DNA from: Terrimesophilobacter sp036833635
GTDB lineage: Bacteria; Actinomycetota; Actinomycetes; Actinomycetales; Microbacteriaceae
Reading direction: 5' to 3'
NCBI GenBank assembly: GCA_036833635.1
Contig: DAITPJ010000010.1
Span: 1 to 33,390 of the forward strand
Length of the DNA: 33,390 bases
Position 1 is the first letter of the stretch. Each line of letters opens with the position of its first letter. Of this stretch, positions 7,409-14,776 are shown piece by piece. The position numbers were made by a program, and so were the translations under genes. The notes under the pieces were generated by a model that was not told the origin of the DNA, did no database searches, and worked only from the letters and a program-made list of their open reading frames with translations.

Positions 7409-8602
7409 TCAGGACGCCTGCTCGTCGAGGGTCACCTCGGTGACCGGATCGGTCACCGCCTCCCCACGATACAGTCTCTCGAACGTCGTGAGCGTGCGCT
7501 CGATGTCGTGTGGCGCGATGAACTTCAGGCTGTTCTTCTTCATCCGGGTGAGCTCGTGCTGCGGCGCGGTGAGCACCCGCGTGAGCTTGTCGGCGAGATC
7601 GTCGACGTTCTCCGGCTCGAACAGGTAGCCGTTGTCACCATCGTGCACGAGGTGCGGAAGGGCCATGGCGTTCGCCGCGACCACGGGCAGCCCGGACGAC
7701 ATCGCCTCCATTGTCGCGATGCTCTGCAACTCGGCGATCGACGGGATCGCGAAGACGGTCGCCCCGGTGTACGCCGCCTTGAGCTCCTCCTCCGAGACAT
7801 AACCCGTGAAGGTCGTCCGGTCGGAGATCCCCACATCATTCGCGAGCCGCTTGAGTTGGTTGAGCAGATCGCCGCCGCCCACGATGTCGAGCTTCACGTC
7901 GAGTGCGGGATCGAGACGCGCGACAGCCTTGATGAGCACGTCGATGTGCTTCTCGCCCGTGACCCGTCCGACGAAGAGAATCCGGTTCTCCCTCTTGTCG
8001 GAGAAGTCCGGCGTGTACTCGCTCGAGTTGATCCCGCACGAGATCGCATGCACCCCCCTGAGGTCCGTCGCGGCCTCGAGAAACTCAGCGCCCTTCCTCG
8101 TCGGCGTCGTGATCGCCTCGCACAGGTGATAGGTCTTCGCCGCGTCGTTCCAGGCGATCCGGATGGCGGTCTTCCGCAGAAACTTCGGAAGGAGCGTGTG
8201 CTGGATGAGGTTCTCCGGCATGAAGTGGTTCGTCGCAAGGACCCTGATGCCTCGGATCCTCGCCTGGCGAGCCAGCCCGCGACCGATCACGATGTGCGAC
8301 TGGATGTGCACGACATCCGGCTTCACTGCGTCGAGGATGCGCGCCGCGTGCGCCTGGCTGCGCCACGGGAGCACGAACCGCAGCCAGTCATGCGGGAACC
8401 ACCGCCACGAGTAGACGCGGTGCACGATGAGGTTCGCGCCTTCGTGCTCCTCGATGAAGCGGCCGTGCTTCCGGCTGAAGGCGGGTGCTTCGACGTGCAC
8501 CTCATGCCCGCGCTCGACGAGTCCTGCGGCGAGCCGGGAGGTGAAACTCGCGGCGCCGTTGACGTCGGGTGCGAAGGTATCCGCGCCCAGAAGGATGCGC
8601 AA
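7409..8602 (-). CDS. Glycosyltransferase family 4 (GT-B, mannosyltransferase-like)
   Basis: Retaining GT4 glycosyltransferase acting on a nucleotide-sugar donor, probably at the cytoplasmic face of the membrane in glycolipid or cell-envelope glycan synthesis. The N-terminal domain starts RILLGADTFAPDVNGAA with the Gly-rich acceptor loop. The C-terminal donor domain holds LFVGRVTGEKHIDVLI and the E-x7-E motif in AELQSIATMEAM. Start choice: TTG 8602 has GGAGGG about 4 bases upstream, and homologues usually begin at this RILLGADTF point. A longer form from TTG 8647 adds 15 residues but has no ribosome site. Domain content is unaffected by the choice. The donor sugar is not determinable here. Confidence 0.88.
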   Translation of the reverse strand: MRILLGADTFAPDVNGAASFTSRLAAGLVERGHEVHVEAPAFSRKHGRFIEEHEGANLIVHRVYSWRWFPHDWLRFVLPWRSQAHAARILDAVKPDVVHIQSHIVIGRGLARQARIRGIRVLATNHFMPENLIQHTLLPKFLRKTAIRIAWNDAAKTYHLCEAITTPTRKGAEFLEAATDLRGVHAISCGINSSEYTPDFSDKRENRILFVGRVTGEKHIDVLIKAVARLDPALDVKLDIVGGGDLLNQLKRLANDVGISDRTTFTGYVSEEELKAAYTGATVFAIPSIAELQSIATMEAMSSGLPVVAANAMALPHLVHDGDNGYLFEPENVDDLADKLTRVLTAPQHELTRMKKNSLKFIAPHDIERTLTTFERLYRGEAVTDPVTEVTLDEQAS

Positions 8603-8649
8603 TGGACCCTCCGCTGGGCGGGCCGAATCGAGTGGGGCGTCAGGCAAGA

Positions 8650-8658
8650 TGTGGATAA
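8650..8658 (-). promoter_or_regulatory. Second perfect DnaA-box 9-mer
   Basis: TTATCCACA on the minus strand, upstream of the glycosyltransferase. It overlaps the best -10 position, with TTCACG 16-17 bases further upstream as a possible -35. It would be well placed to affect that promoter if DnaA binds. Confidence 0.4.
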
Positions 8659-8686
8659 TCCCTCGTGCTGGTGGCGTGAACCCAGC

Positions 8687-9610
8687 CTACCGCCGTGCCT
8701 GAGGGTGATGTTTCGCGAGCTGGAAAACGCCGTAGACGGCGAGGGCGCCGGCGGCGATGTAGGCGACCGCCGCATACCACGGAGCTCCGGATGCCTCCTG
8801 CAGAACGACGATCCCGATCGTCACCGCGACGAGGGGGTCGACGACCGTGAGCCCGGCGATCACGAGGTCGGGGGGCCCCGAAGCGTAGGCGTTCTGCACG
8901 AAGTAGCCGCCGAGGGCCGCGGCCGCGAGCAGGGCGATGATGCACGTCACGGTGAGCCACTCGAAGTCGCCCGTCTTGGCCCGGTCGATGACGACCTTGG
9001 CGAGGGTCGCGACGAAGCCGTAGAGCACGCCGGCGCCGAGAATGAAGACGATGGCCTTGAACCTGTCGCGCAGGAACGCGAACGCGAGCGAAAAGCCCAT
9101 CGTGATGATCCCGAGAAGCGCGAGGATGACGCCGAGCTGCGCCTCGTTGACGGGGCTCGACTTCGCCGTGAACGCGGCCACAGTGACGAAGAGGCCGACC
9201 CCTGCCACACAGAACGCGATGGCCCTGATCGACTTCAGGTCGAGCTTGACCTTCGAGATCCGCGCGTTGACGACGGCGGTGATGACGAGGGCGATCGCCC
9301 CGAGCGGCTGCACCACGATGATGGGTGCGAGGTAAAGGCTCGTGAGCTGCAGCAGGACCGCGAGCCCGAGCATGAGGCTCCCGAGCACCCAGGACGGCCG
9401 GGCGAGCAGCAGCAGGACCTGCTTGAGGCTCAGCCCCGGACTCGTGTCGATCTCGCCGGTGTCGGCCTCGACCCGCCCGACCCCCCGGTGCTGGAACTGC
9501 GCGCCGAGTGCGAGGAAGACGGCGCCGAGAAGGGCGACGGGAATGCCGAGCCACTGGTTCGGGGTGAGGGTCACGAACTGGTCCGTGAAGTCACTCAACT
9601 CTGGTGGCAC
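8687..9610 (-). CDS. DMT-superfamily (EamA/NIPA-like) transporter
   Basis: Polytopic membrane protein of 307 residues with nine or ten hydrophobic segments in the drug/metabolite transporter pattern. The first half contains LGAVFLALGAQFQHRGVGR. The conserved-looking segment LAPIIVVQPLGAIALVITAVVNARI resembles the NIPA/EamA core, and the second half has VIAGLTVVDPLVAVTIGIVVLQE. NIPA homologues carry Mg2+ in eukaryotes; in bacteria the substrate is generally unknown. The GTG start at 9610 lacks a Shine-Dalgarno but is preceded by TAAAGT and exactly six bases. It is divergent from def, with only 40 bases between starts. Its stop lies 84 bases upstream of the glycosyltransferase start. Confidence 0.85.
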   Translation of the reverse strand: MPPELSDFTDQFVTLTPNQWLGIPVALLGAVFLALGAQFQHRGVGRVEADTGEIDTSPGLSLKQVLLLLARPSWVLGSLMLGLAVLLQLTSLYLAPIIVVQPLGAIALVITAVVNARISKVKLDLKSIRAIAFCVAGVGLFVTVAAFTAKSSPVNEAQLGVILALLGIITMGFSLAFAFLRDRFKAIVFILGAGVLYGFVATLAKVVIDRAKTGDFEWLTVTCIIALLAAAALGGYFVQNAYASGPPDLVIAGLTVVDPLVAVTIGIVVLQEASGAPWYAAVAYIAAGALAVYGVFQLAKHHPQARR

Positions 9611-9616
9611 CCCACG

Positions 9617-9622
9617 ACTTTA
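9617..9622 (-). promoter_or_regulatory. -10 hexamer of leaderless promoter for the DMT transporter
   Basis: TAAAGT, six bases (CGTGGG), then GTG 9610. It faces the def promoter inside a 40-base divergent gap, so each -35 region overlaps the other promoter's -10. Confidence 0.55.
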
Positions 9623-9638
9623 CCGGTTGGCCGCCCGA

Positions 9639-9644
9639 TATTCT
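9639..9644 (+). promoter_or_regulatory. -10 hexamer of leaderless promoter for def
   Basis: TATTCT, six bases (TGGCGA), then ATG 9651. No Shine-Dalgarno is present. The -35 must overlap the opposing DMT promoter. Confidence 0.6.
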
Positions 9645-9650
9645 TGGCGA

Positions 9651-10217
9651 ATGGCCGTTCTCCCCATCCGGATCACCGGTGACCCCGTGCTGCATGCACC
9701 CGCCGAACCCGTCGTTCATTTCGACGCGGAGCTCCGTCGTCTCGTCGCGGACATGGTCGAGACCATGAAGGCTGCGCCGGGCGTCGGACTCGCCGCGCCC
9801 CAGGTGGGCGTACCCCTCCGACTCTTCGTCTTCGACTGGACGGAGGACGGCATCCGGCACAGCGGCACGGCCATCAACCCCGAGCTGTGGATCACCCCGA
9901 CGCCGATCGGTGAACCGGATGACGAGGCCGAGTCCGAGGGCTGCCTCTCGATCCCGGGTGAGCGCTTCGCGCTCCGCAGGTCGGAGCGGGCGATCCTCAC
10001 CGCCGTGGACCTCGATGGTGCGCCGTTCGAGCTGCGCGCCGAAGGCTGGCTCGCGCGCATCCTGCAGCATGAGTACGACCACCTGAACGGCATCCTCTAC
10101 GCCGATCGCCTCGACCACGGGAACGCCCGCGCCGCCCAGAAGGCGATCCGCAAGAACGGCTGGGGGGTGGCGAGCCTCAGCTGGTTGCCGGGCGAGGACC
10201 ACCTCGAGGGCTACTAG
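9651..10217 (+). CDS. def: Peptide deformylase
   Basis: Removes the N-formyl group from nascent proteins with a metal centre, in the cytoplasm at the ribosome. 188 residues. All three hallmark motifs are present: GVGLAAPQ (44-51), EGCLS (96-100, metal ligand Cys98) and HEYDH (140-144, ligands His140 and His144, catalytic Glu141). The C-terminal extension ending GEDHLEGY is common in actinobacterial enzymes. The ATG at 9651 is supported by the leaderless pattern. An upstream in-frame extension reads through the antisense strand of the DMT gene and is rejected. No methionyl-tRNA formyltransferase gene is adjacent. Confidence 0.97.
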   Translation: MAVLPIRITGDPVLHAPAEPVVHFDAELRRLVADMVETMKAAPGVGLAAPQVGVPLRLFVFDWTEDGIRHSGTAINPELWITPTPIGEPDDEAESEGCLSIPGERFALRRSERAILTAVDLDGAPFELRAEGWLARILQHEYDHLNGILYADRLDHGNARAAQKAIRKNGWGVASLSWLPGEDHLEGY

Positions 10218-10245
10218 CCGAGGGATCTCGCCCCAGCCGCGCGGT

Positions 10246-10557
10246 CTAACCCCAGCCGCTCAGCCGTATGAGAGCGGCCGTCGCCGCCGCCGCGACCACG
10301 ACGATGACGAACGGGACCCTGAGGGCGAAGAGCGCGATCGCCACGCCAAGGGCCGGGACGCGCGCGTCGAACTGCAGCCCGCTGGCGTGGCCGAGCGTCT
10401 GCACGGCGACGAGCGCTGCGAGCAGCGCGACCGTCAGGAGGTTCGCGATGCGCGACGGCGTCGGCTTGTCGAGCACGGAGGACGGCACGAGGTACCCAGC
10501 CAGCTTGAGCGCGAGGCACGCGAGCGAGGCGATGATGACGACGAGCCAGAGAGTCAC
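10246..10557 (-). CDS. azlD: AzlD-type branched-chain amino acid exporter subunit
   Basis: Small membrane partner of AzlC in the LIV-E family exporter, which removes branched-chain amino acids or analogues. 103 residues with three or four hydrophobic segments (about 3-22, 38-56, 66-82 and 83-98). The AzlD-type motif GYLVPSS follows the first helix, and LTVALLAALV sits in the second. The GTG start at 10557 overlaps the azlC stop as GTGA, so translation is coupled. It is last in an apparent operon of histidine kinase, azlC, azlD. It was assigned by position and topology as well as sequence, since AzlD is poorly conserved. Confidence 0.85.
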   Translation of the reverse strand: MTLWLVVIIASLACLALKLAGYLVPSSVLDKPTPSRIANLLTVALLAALVAVQTLGHASGLQFDARVPALGVAIALFALRVPFVIVVVAAAATAALIRLSGWG

Positions 10558-11273
10558 GCGCCCTCCCTCTCGAGCGGGACGAGCGGGGGCTCGGCGTTGG
10601 CGAACCAGTTGAACCCGCCGACGAGTATCGCGACGACGCCCGCGACGAGGACCGGCAGGCCAGGCAGGAGCATAGGGGTCAGCACGATCGCCACGACGGC
10701 GGCAGCGCTCGCAACGGCGACCGTCTGCAGTTGGCGGAGTCTCGGCCACAGCAGACCCACGAACGCGGCTGCGGCGGCAGCATCCAGCCCCCACTGCCTC
10801 GGGTCGCCGAGCGCGTCGCCGATGAGGGCGCCGATGAGCGTTGTCAGGTTCCAGCCGAGGAAGGTCGCTGCGGCGGTTGTCCAGAAGCCGATGCGCTGGC
10901 TGCGCGTCGTGGGCTGGTTCGTCGAGACCGCCGTCGTCTCGTCGATCGTGACCCAGGCGGCCGCGATCCGCGTCCACCAGCGCCCGCCGATGATGGAGGA
11001 CATCCGCACGCCGTAGATGCCGTTGCGGATGCCGAGGATCGCGGCGCTCGCGATCGCGGCCGGCCCCGCCGCCACTCCCCCGGTCGCGATGACGCCGACG
11101 AGGGCGAACTGTGAGCCGCCGGTGAACATGAGCAGGCTCATGACGCAGGTCTGCCAGACGTCGAGCCCGGCCGCCACCGCGAGGGCGCCATAGGAGACCC
11201 CGTACGCCGCAGCGGCGAGACCGACCGCGAGCCCTGCACGAATCGCGGTCGAGTCCTCCTTACTCCTCGCCAC
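10554..11273 (-). CDS. azlC: AzlC family branched-chain amino acid exporter
   Basis: Main subunit of the LIV-E exporter, 239 residues with about seven membrane segments. The signature region MSLLMFTGGSQFALVGVIATGG matches the AzlC motif, and the GIRNGIYGVRM plus WVTIDETTAV region is typical of the family. It should export branched-chain amino acids together with AzlD. The ATG at 11273 lies inside the kinase gene, overlapping its 3' end by 14 bases, which implies a single transcript. In other bacteria azlCD is often linked to an Lrp or AraC regulator; here the linked gene is a kinase-like protein instead. Confidence 0.92.
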   Translation of the reverse strand: MARSKEDSTAIRAGLAVGLAAAAYGVSYGALAVAAGLDVWQTCVMSLLMFTGGSQFALVGVIATGGVAAGPAAIASAAILGIRNGIYGVRMSSIIGGRWWTRIAAAWVTIDETTAVSTNQPTTRSQRIGFWTTAAATFLGWNLTTLIGALIGDALGDPRQWGLDAAAAAAFVGLLWPRLRQLQTVAVASAAAVVAIVLTPMLLPGLPVLVAGVVAILVGGFNWFANAEPPLVPLEREGA

Positions 11274-12186
11274 GATGGGCGTCCAGGTTCACGCCGTGAA
11301 TCCCGTTGTCGTAGCGCAGGGACGGGAAGACCGCCGCGACCGAGAAGCCGACCCCGGGCACGGGGTAGGCGTTGAAGACCCCGCCGAACAGTTCGACGCG
11401 CTCGCGCATCTCGCTCATCCCCGGGCCCGTCACGACGCCGGTGAGCGCGCTCAGGTCCTCCTCGATCGCGGTGGCCCGATCGCGTGAAAGCTCGTTGGGG
11501 TCGAGGCCTTCGCGGCGCGCCCTCGCCCTCACGCCGTCGTCGTCGACGAGCACCTGCAGGCTCTCGTCGCGCCAGGTGAACGACACCCTCACCTGGGTGC
11601 CTTCTCCCCCGTACTTGAGCGCGTTCGAGAGCGACTCCTGAAGGATGCGGTACACGGCGAGCTCCGCGCCATGCTGCACTTCGAACGGTGTTCCGAATTC
11701 CTCGAACTCGATCGAGAGGCCTGCGTCGCGCATGACCTTGAAGAGGTCGCGGGCGCTGCGCAGTCGGGGCTGGGGGGTCGCATCCGCTTCGCCTTCGCGA
11801 ACGACCGTCAGTATTCTCCGGATGTCCGCGAGGGCCTTGCGGGCGGTGTCGCCGATCGTGGCGGCGGCGCGTGTCGTCGCGCCGACGTCGGATTCGGAGG
11901 CGTAGCGCGCGCCGTCGGCCTGTGCGACGATCGCCGAAACAGAGTGGACGGTGAGGTCGCCGAGCTCCCGCACGATCCGCAGGCGGCCGAGGTGCTCGCG
12001 AACGGCGAGTTCGAGGTCGATCGCGTCACGCTCGGCGTGGACCCGGAGGGCGGCCTGGCGACGCAGCCGACGCCGGGTGACGAGCCACAGCACGAGCAGG
12101 ACGAGACCGATCACGAGCAGCGCAGCTGCAGCGACGACGGCGGCCTGGGCGACGACGAACGCGTTCGCCTCGAGCCAGTCGATCAT
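11260..12186 (-). CDS. Histidine kinase-like protein lacking the phospho-accepting His
   Basis: 308 residues. One transmembrane helix (14-37) is followed by a HisKA_3-like dimerisation region and a C-terminal HATPase domain. The ATPase part has the N-box AVYRILQESLSNALKYGG, an acidic VDDDG and the G-box GPGMSEMRERVELFGG. The dimerisation box reads RELGDLTVHS where active members read RELHDxxxHS: Gly76 replaces the phosphorylated His, while the second His (81) is kept. No response regulator is in its operon; it overlaps azlC. It may be a signalling scaffold, a partner of another kinase, or an ATP-binding sensor for the exporter. Start ATG 12186 with GGTGG nearby. Confidence 0.82.
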   Translation of the reverse strand: MIDWLEANAFVVAQAAVVAAAALLVIGLVLLVLWLVTRRRLRRQAALRVHAERDAIDLELAVREHLGRLRIVRELGDLTVHSVSAIVAQADGARYASESDVGATTRAAATIGDTARKALADIRRILTVVREGEADATPQPRLRSARDLFKVMRDAGLSIEFEEFGTPFEVQHGAELAVYRILQESLSNALKYGGEGTQVRVSFTWRDESLQVLVDDDGVRARARREGLDPNELSRDRATAIEEDLSALTGVVTGPGMSEMRERVELFGGVFNAYPVPGVGFSVAAVFPSLRYDNGIHGVNLDAHRGEE

Positions 12187-12234
12187 GGCGCCACCTCTTC
12201 CCGCCGCCCGGTTTCGGTGGCCAGAACGAGGCTA

Positions 12235-12280
12235 CCTCCTGGGGGCGTCGCCACTGAACTCGTGGCGTGCCCCCAGGAGG
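12235..12280 (-). terminator. Long perfect-stem hairpin after the SHOCT gene
   Basis: CCTCCTGGGGGC (12235-12246) pairs perfectly with GCCCCCAGGAGG (12269-12280). The stem continues with CGCCAC/GTGGCG around a 7-base loop, about 18 pairs in all. It stands 12 bases past the SHOCT stop and before the kinase gene. It has no U-tract, as is common for actinobacterial terminators. Confidence 0.65.
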
Positions 12281-12292
12281 CCGGCCGGGTCG

Positions 12293-12601
12293 CTACGGCG
12301 TCGGGTTGTTGGCGCGCAGCACCTCGAGCCGCGCGCGGTAGTCCTTCTCGTCGATGTCGCCCTGGGCGAATCGCTCCGCGAGCGTCGCCTCTGCGCTGCG
12401 GCCCGGCGCGTGGTGCATGCCACCGTTCTCCCATGCCCTGCGCCGCCAGCGGCGGCCGAACACGCCGAAGATGAGAACGAAGACAAGGATCCAGAACAGC
12501 GGGATGAGGAATCCGAGCCACCAGAATCCGCCGAACCCGTGAGCCATTCCCGGCCCGTGGGCGAGCACTGAGGGTGCGGCCGCTGCGAGTGATGTCAGCA
12601 C
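12293..12601 (-). CDS. SHOCT-domain membrane protein
   Basis: 102 residues. The N-terminus is signal-like (about 1-17), followed by a Gly/His-rich stretch and one strong transmembrane helix (WWLGFLIPLFWILVFVLIF). A basic juxtamembrane run (GRRWRRRAW) comes next, and a C-terminal SHOCT domain (AEATLAERFAQGDIDEKDYRARLEVL) ends the protein. SHOCT segments are short oligomerisation modules; the protein's role is unknown. The GTG start at 12601 has AGGAAGG six bases upstream. A shorter ATG start at 12547 lacks a good site. It lies downstream of a two-component system on the same strand, separated by hairpins. Confidence 0.78.
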   Translation of the reverse strand: MLTSLAAAAPSVLAHGPGMAHGFGGFWWLGFLIPLFWILVFVLIFGVFGRRWRRRAWENGGMHHAPGRSAEATLAERFAQGDIDEKDYRARLEVLRANNPTP

Positions 12602-12618
12602 GATGAACCTTCCTGTCC

Positions 12619-12635
12619 GGGCTCCGATTGAGCCC
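12619..12635 (-). promoter_or_regulatory. Small hairpin just upstream of the SHOCT ribosome site
   Basis: GGGCTC-CGATT-GAGCCC is a perfect 6-base-pair stem ending 5 bases before the AGGAAGG ribosome site. It could insulate the leader or affect translation; the function is unproven. Confidence 0.3.
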
Positions 12636-12684
12636 ACGGATCCAGCATCGCGATCGCCGGCCGCCACCGAATCCGCCGACCGGA

Positions 12685-12718
12685 GGCACCTCGGGTACTG
12701 CGCTCGGCGCAGGGTGCC
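12685..12718 (-). terminator. Nested hairpin after the response regulator gene
   Basis: CTGCGC-TCG-GCGCAG (12698-12712) sits inside a second pair, GGCACC/GGTGCC (12685-12690 and 12713-12718). The structure begins 8 bases beyond the regulator stop, a good position for a terminator of the two-component operon. No U-tract. Confidence 0.5.
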
Positions 12719-12726
12719 GGCGCGGC

Positions 12727-13395
12727 CTACTCCGTGAAGCCTGCCCGCACGAGCCCGGTCTCGTACGCCACGACGACGAGCTGTACACGATCGCGCGCCG
12801 CGAGCTTCGACATGATGCGGGAGACGTGCGTCTTCGCGGTGAGCGGGCTCAGGAAGAGGCGCCGCCCGATCTCGTCGTTCGTGAGCCCCTGGCCGACGAG
12901 GGCGAGCACTTCGCGTTCGCGCTCGGTGAGCACCTGCAGCGCCGCGGCATCCGGTGGTTCCTTGAGCCCGGTCGCGATGCGCTCGAGCAACCGGCGGGTG
13001 ACCCCGGGCGACAGCAGGGCGTCGCCTGCCGCGACGACTCGCACCGCGCGGATGAGCTCGACCGGCTCGGTGTCCTTCACGAGGAAGCCGCTCGCACCCG
13101 CGCGGATGGCGTGGCCGACGTAGTCGTCGAGCTCGAACGTCGTGACGACGACGATGCGCGTGCCGGCGAGTGACGGGTTCCCGACGATCTGCTCGGTCGC
13201 CCACAGGCCGTCACCGTCGGGCATCCGGATGTCCATGAGCACGACATCCGGATGCGTTTCCGTCACGAGCGCCACGGCCTCGGCTCCCGTTCCCGCCTCT
13301 CCGACTACCTCCAGGTCCGGTTCGGCCTCAAGGAGCGACCGGAACCCTGCGCGGATGAGCTGCTGATCGTCGGCGATCGCGACGCGAATGGTCAT
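12727..13395 (-). CDS. NarL/LuxR-family response regulator
   Basis: Two-domain DNA-binding response regulator of 222 residues, the usual length. The receiver domain has acidic residues Asp9-Asp10, phospho-acceptor Asp55 (VVLMDIRMPDGDG) and the conserved Lys in FLVKDTEPVEL. The C-terminal LuxR helix-turn-helix begins LTEREREVLALV and includes LSPLTAKTHVSRIMSKL. It should be phosphorylated by the kinase encoded directly upstream; the two genes overlap as ATGA at 13392-13395. Start ATG 13395 with GGAGAC upstream. An inverted repeat upstream of the operon is a candidate binding site. Confidence 0.95.
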   Translation of the reverse strand: MTIRVAIADDQQLIRAGFRSLLEAEPDLEVVGEAGTGAEAVALVTETHPDVVLMDIRMPDGDGLWATEQIVGNPSLAGTRIVVVTTFELDDYVGHAIRAGASGFLVKDTEPVELIRAVRVVAAGDALLSPGVTRRLLERIATGLKEPPDAAALQVLTEREREVLALVGQGLTNDEIGRRLFLSPLTAKTHVSRIMSKLAARDRVQLVVVAYETGLVRAGFTE

Positions 13396-14576
13396 GTCGT
13401 CTCCCTCATCGGAATCCTGGCCTCGACGCGGAAGCCGCCGCCGGGCGTCCGGCCGGCTTCGAAGCGACCGCCGAGGAGCTCGGCCCGCTCCCGCATCCCG
13501 AGCAGGCCGCGGCCCTGGCCGTCGGAGCCGGCCGTTGCCGTGCCGTCGTCAACGACCCGCACGACGTACTCGCCCGCCTCCTCGGCGAGGGACACGGTGA
13601 CCGCGGTGGCCTTCGCGTGGCGCAGCACATTCGTGAGCGATTCCTGCACGATGCGGTAGATCGCGAGCTGCGTGGCGGCGGGCGGCGGTTCGGTGAGCGC
13701 GTCGTCGAGTGTCACGGCGACCCCCTGGTCCGTGACGGATGCCGCGAGTCCGGCGACCCTCGAGAGGTCCGGTTCAGGGACGAGCGGGGCATCCGGTCCG
13801 CCGTCGGCACGCAGGATGCCGAGGACGGAGCGCACCTCGTCGAGCGCGGTCTTGCTTGTGAGCTTGATGCTCGCGAGAGCCTCTGCCGCCTTCTGCGGCT
13901 GGCTCTCCATGAGGTGCAGGCCGACGCCGGCCTGCACGTTGATCTGGCTGAGCGAGTGGGCGAGAACGTCGTGGAGCTCCCGCGCGAGTCGCACCCGCTC
14001 GGCCTGCATCTCGTTCGAGCGTCGCTCGGCCGCGATGCGGCGGAACTCGGCGACCTGCTCGCCGCGGGTGCGCAGGCCTTCGCCCAGCCCGAACACGAGG
14101 AGGATGCCGAGGGTCACCGCCGCAATGCGAAAAGGCTGCCAGACGACTCCGCTCGCGAACGCCCAGACGAGCGTCGTGAGCCAGGCGACGCCCACCGAGA
14201 TCCACGCCCAGATGCGGGCATCGCGCACGATCGCCGAGATGATCGCGAATCCAAGGGCGACGTAGGGCGGCCAGTCCTGACCGCCGAAGATCATCGCCGT
14301 GGCTGCGGCAGCCGCCGTCACGGCGACGACCGGGCCTGGGTAGCGCCGCGCGAACGCGAGAGCGATCGGCCCGATCGCCATGATGACGAGCGCGAACAGC
14401 AGTTCGCGCGGTCGCACGAAGGGACCGAGGGGGCCGAAGGGCGGGCCGAAGCGGTGCGGCAGGAGCGGCACGATCTGGATCGCGAAGGAGACGATGACCG
14501 GTACCCAGAGCACCACCCAGCGCGGCGGGCCGGGATGGCCGTCGCGGTGTCGATCTGGAGAACCCGGCCATGGCAT
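13392..14576 (-). CDS. Sensor histidine kinase, HisKA_3 (NarL-partner) type
   Basis: 394 residues. The N-terminal half carries about six hydrophobic segments (20-165) forming a membrane sensor. The canonical box RLARELHDVLAHSLS follows, with phospho-acceptor His202. The ATPase domain has N-box AIYRIVQESLTNVLRHA, an acidic VVDDG, and G-box GRGLLGMRERAELLGG. It should phosphorylate the response regulator encoded next. The signal sensed is unknown. The start at ATG 14576 is supported by TACGAT (14583-14588) six bases upstream and by the absence of any ribosome site. A longer in-frame extension of 40 residues is low-complexity and would precede the transcript. Confidence 0.93.
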   Translation of the reverse strand: MPWPGSPDRHRDGHPGPPRWVVLWVPVIVSFAIQIVPLLPHRFGPPFGPLGPFVRPRELLFALVIMAIGPIALAFARRYPGPVVAVTAAAAATAMIFGGQDWPPYVALGFAIISAIVRDARIWAWISVGVAWLTTLVWAFASGVVWQPFRIAAVTLGILLVFGLGEGLRTRGEQVAEFRRIAAERRSNEMQAERVRLARELHDVLAHSLSQINVQAGVGLHLMESQPQKAAEALASIKLTSKTALDEVRSVLGILRADGGPDAPLVPEPDLSRVAGLAASVTDQGVAVTLDDALTEPPPAATQLAIYRIVQESLTNVLRHAKATAVTVSLAEEAGEYVVRVVDDGTATAGSDGQGRGLLGMRERAELLGGRFEAGRTPGGGFRVEARIPMRETT

Positions 14577-14582
14577 GAGTCG

Positions 14583-14588
14583 ATCGTA
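14583..14588 (-). promoter_or_regulatory. -10 hexamer of leaderless promoter for the two-component operon
   Basis: TACGAT, six bases (CGACTC), then ATG 14576. No Shine-Dalgarno. Confidence 0.5.
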
Positions 14589-14632
14589 GTTGCGCGTGGC
14601 CGGGCGGGCATCCGCCGGGCGGAGGCCCGGGG

Positions 14633-14648
14633 TACTCCCGTAGGAGTA
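14633..14648. promoter_or_regulatory. Inverted repeat TACTCC-CGTA-GGAGTA, candidate response-regulator site
   Basis: Perfect 6-base arms with a 4-base centre. The repeat lies 57-72 bases upstream of the start codon, and likely transcript start, of the kinase/regulator operon. That is a usual place for an activating NarL-family dimer. It also lies upstream of the divergent HAAS gene, so it could control both. Confidence 0.5.
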
Positions 14649-14776
14649 AGGATGGACTAAGTCTTGTGTCACATGGCTTGGGGCCGGTTTGCTCACGCCG
14701 TCAATGCCCTGGTCTTTCCCGACCCAATTCCACTGTCGAGCACAATCGACCGAGAGGTCGCCGAGGGAGTCGTCCC

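Noticed and set aside
7508..9682. A 724-codon open frame on the plus strand
   Set aside because: It lies antisense to the glycosyltransferase and DMT genes, which have clear motifs. Its product is rich in Arg, Asp, Glu and Gly with no domain, the usual shadow of GC-rich genes.
14666..14776. An N-terminal extension of the HAAS protein
   Set aside because: Low-complexity Arg/Pro sequence without domain. GTG 14777 has a good ribosome site.
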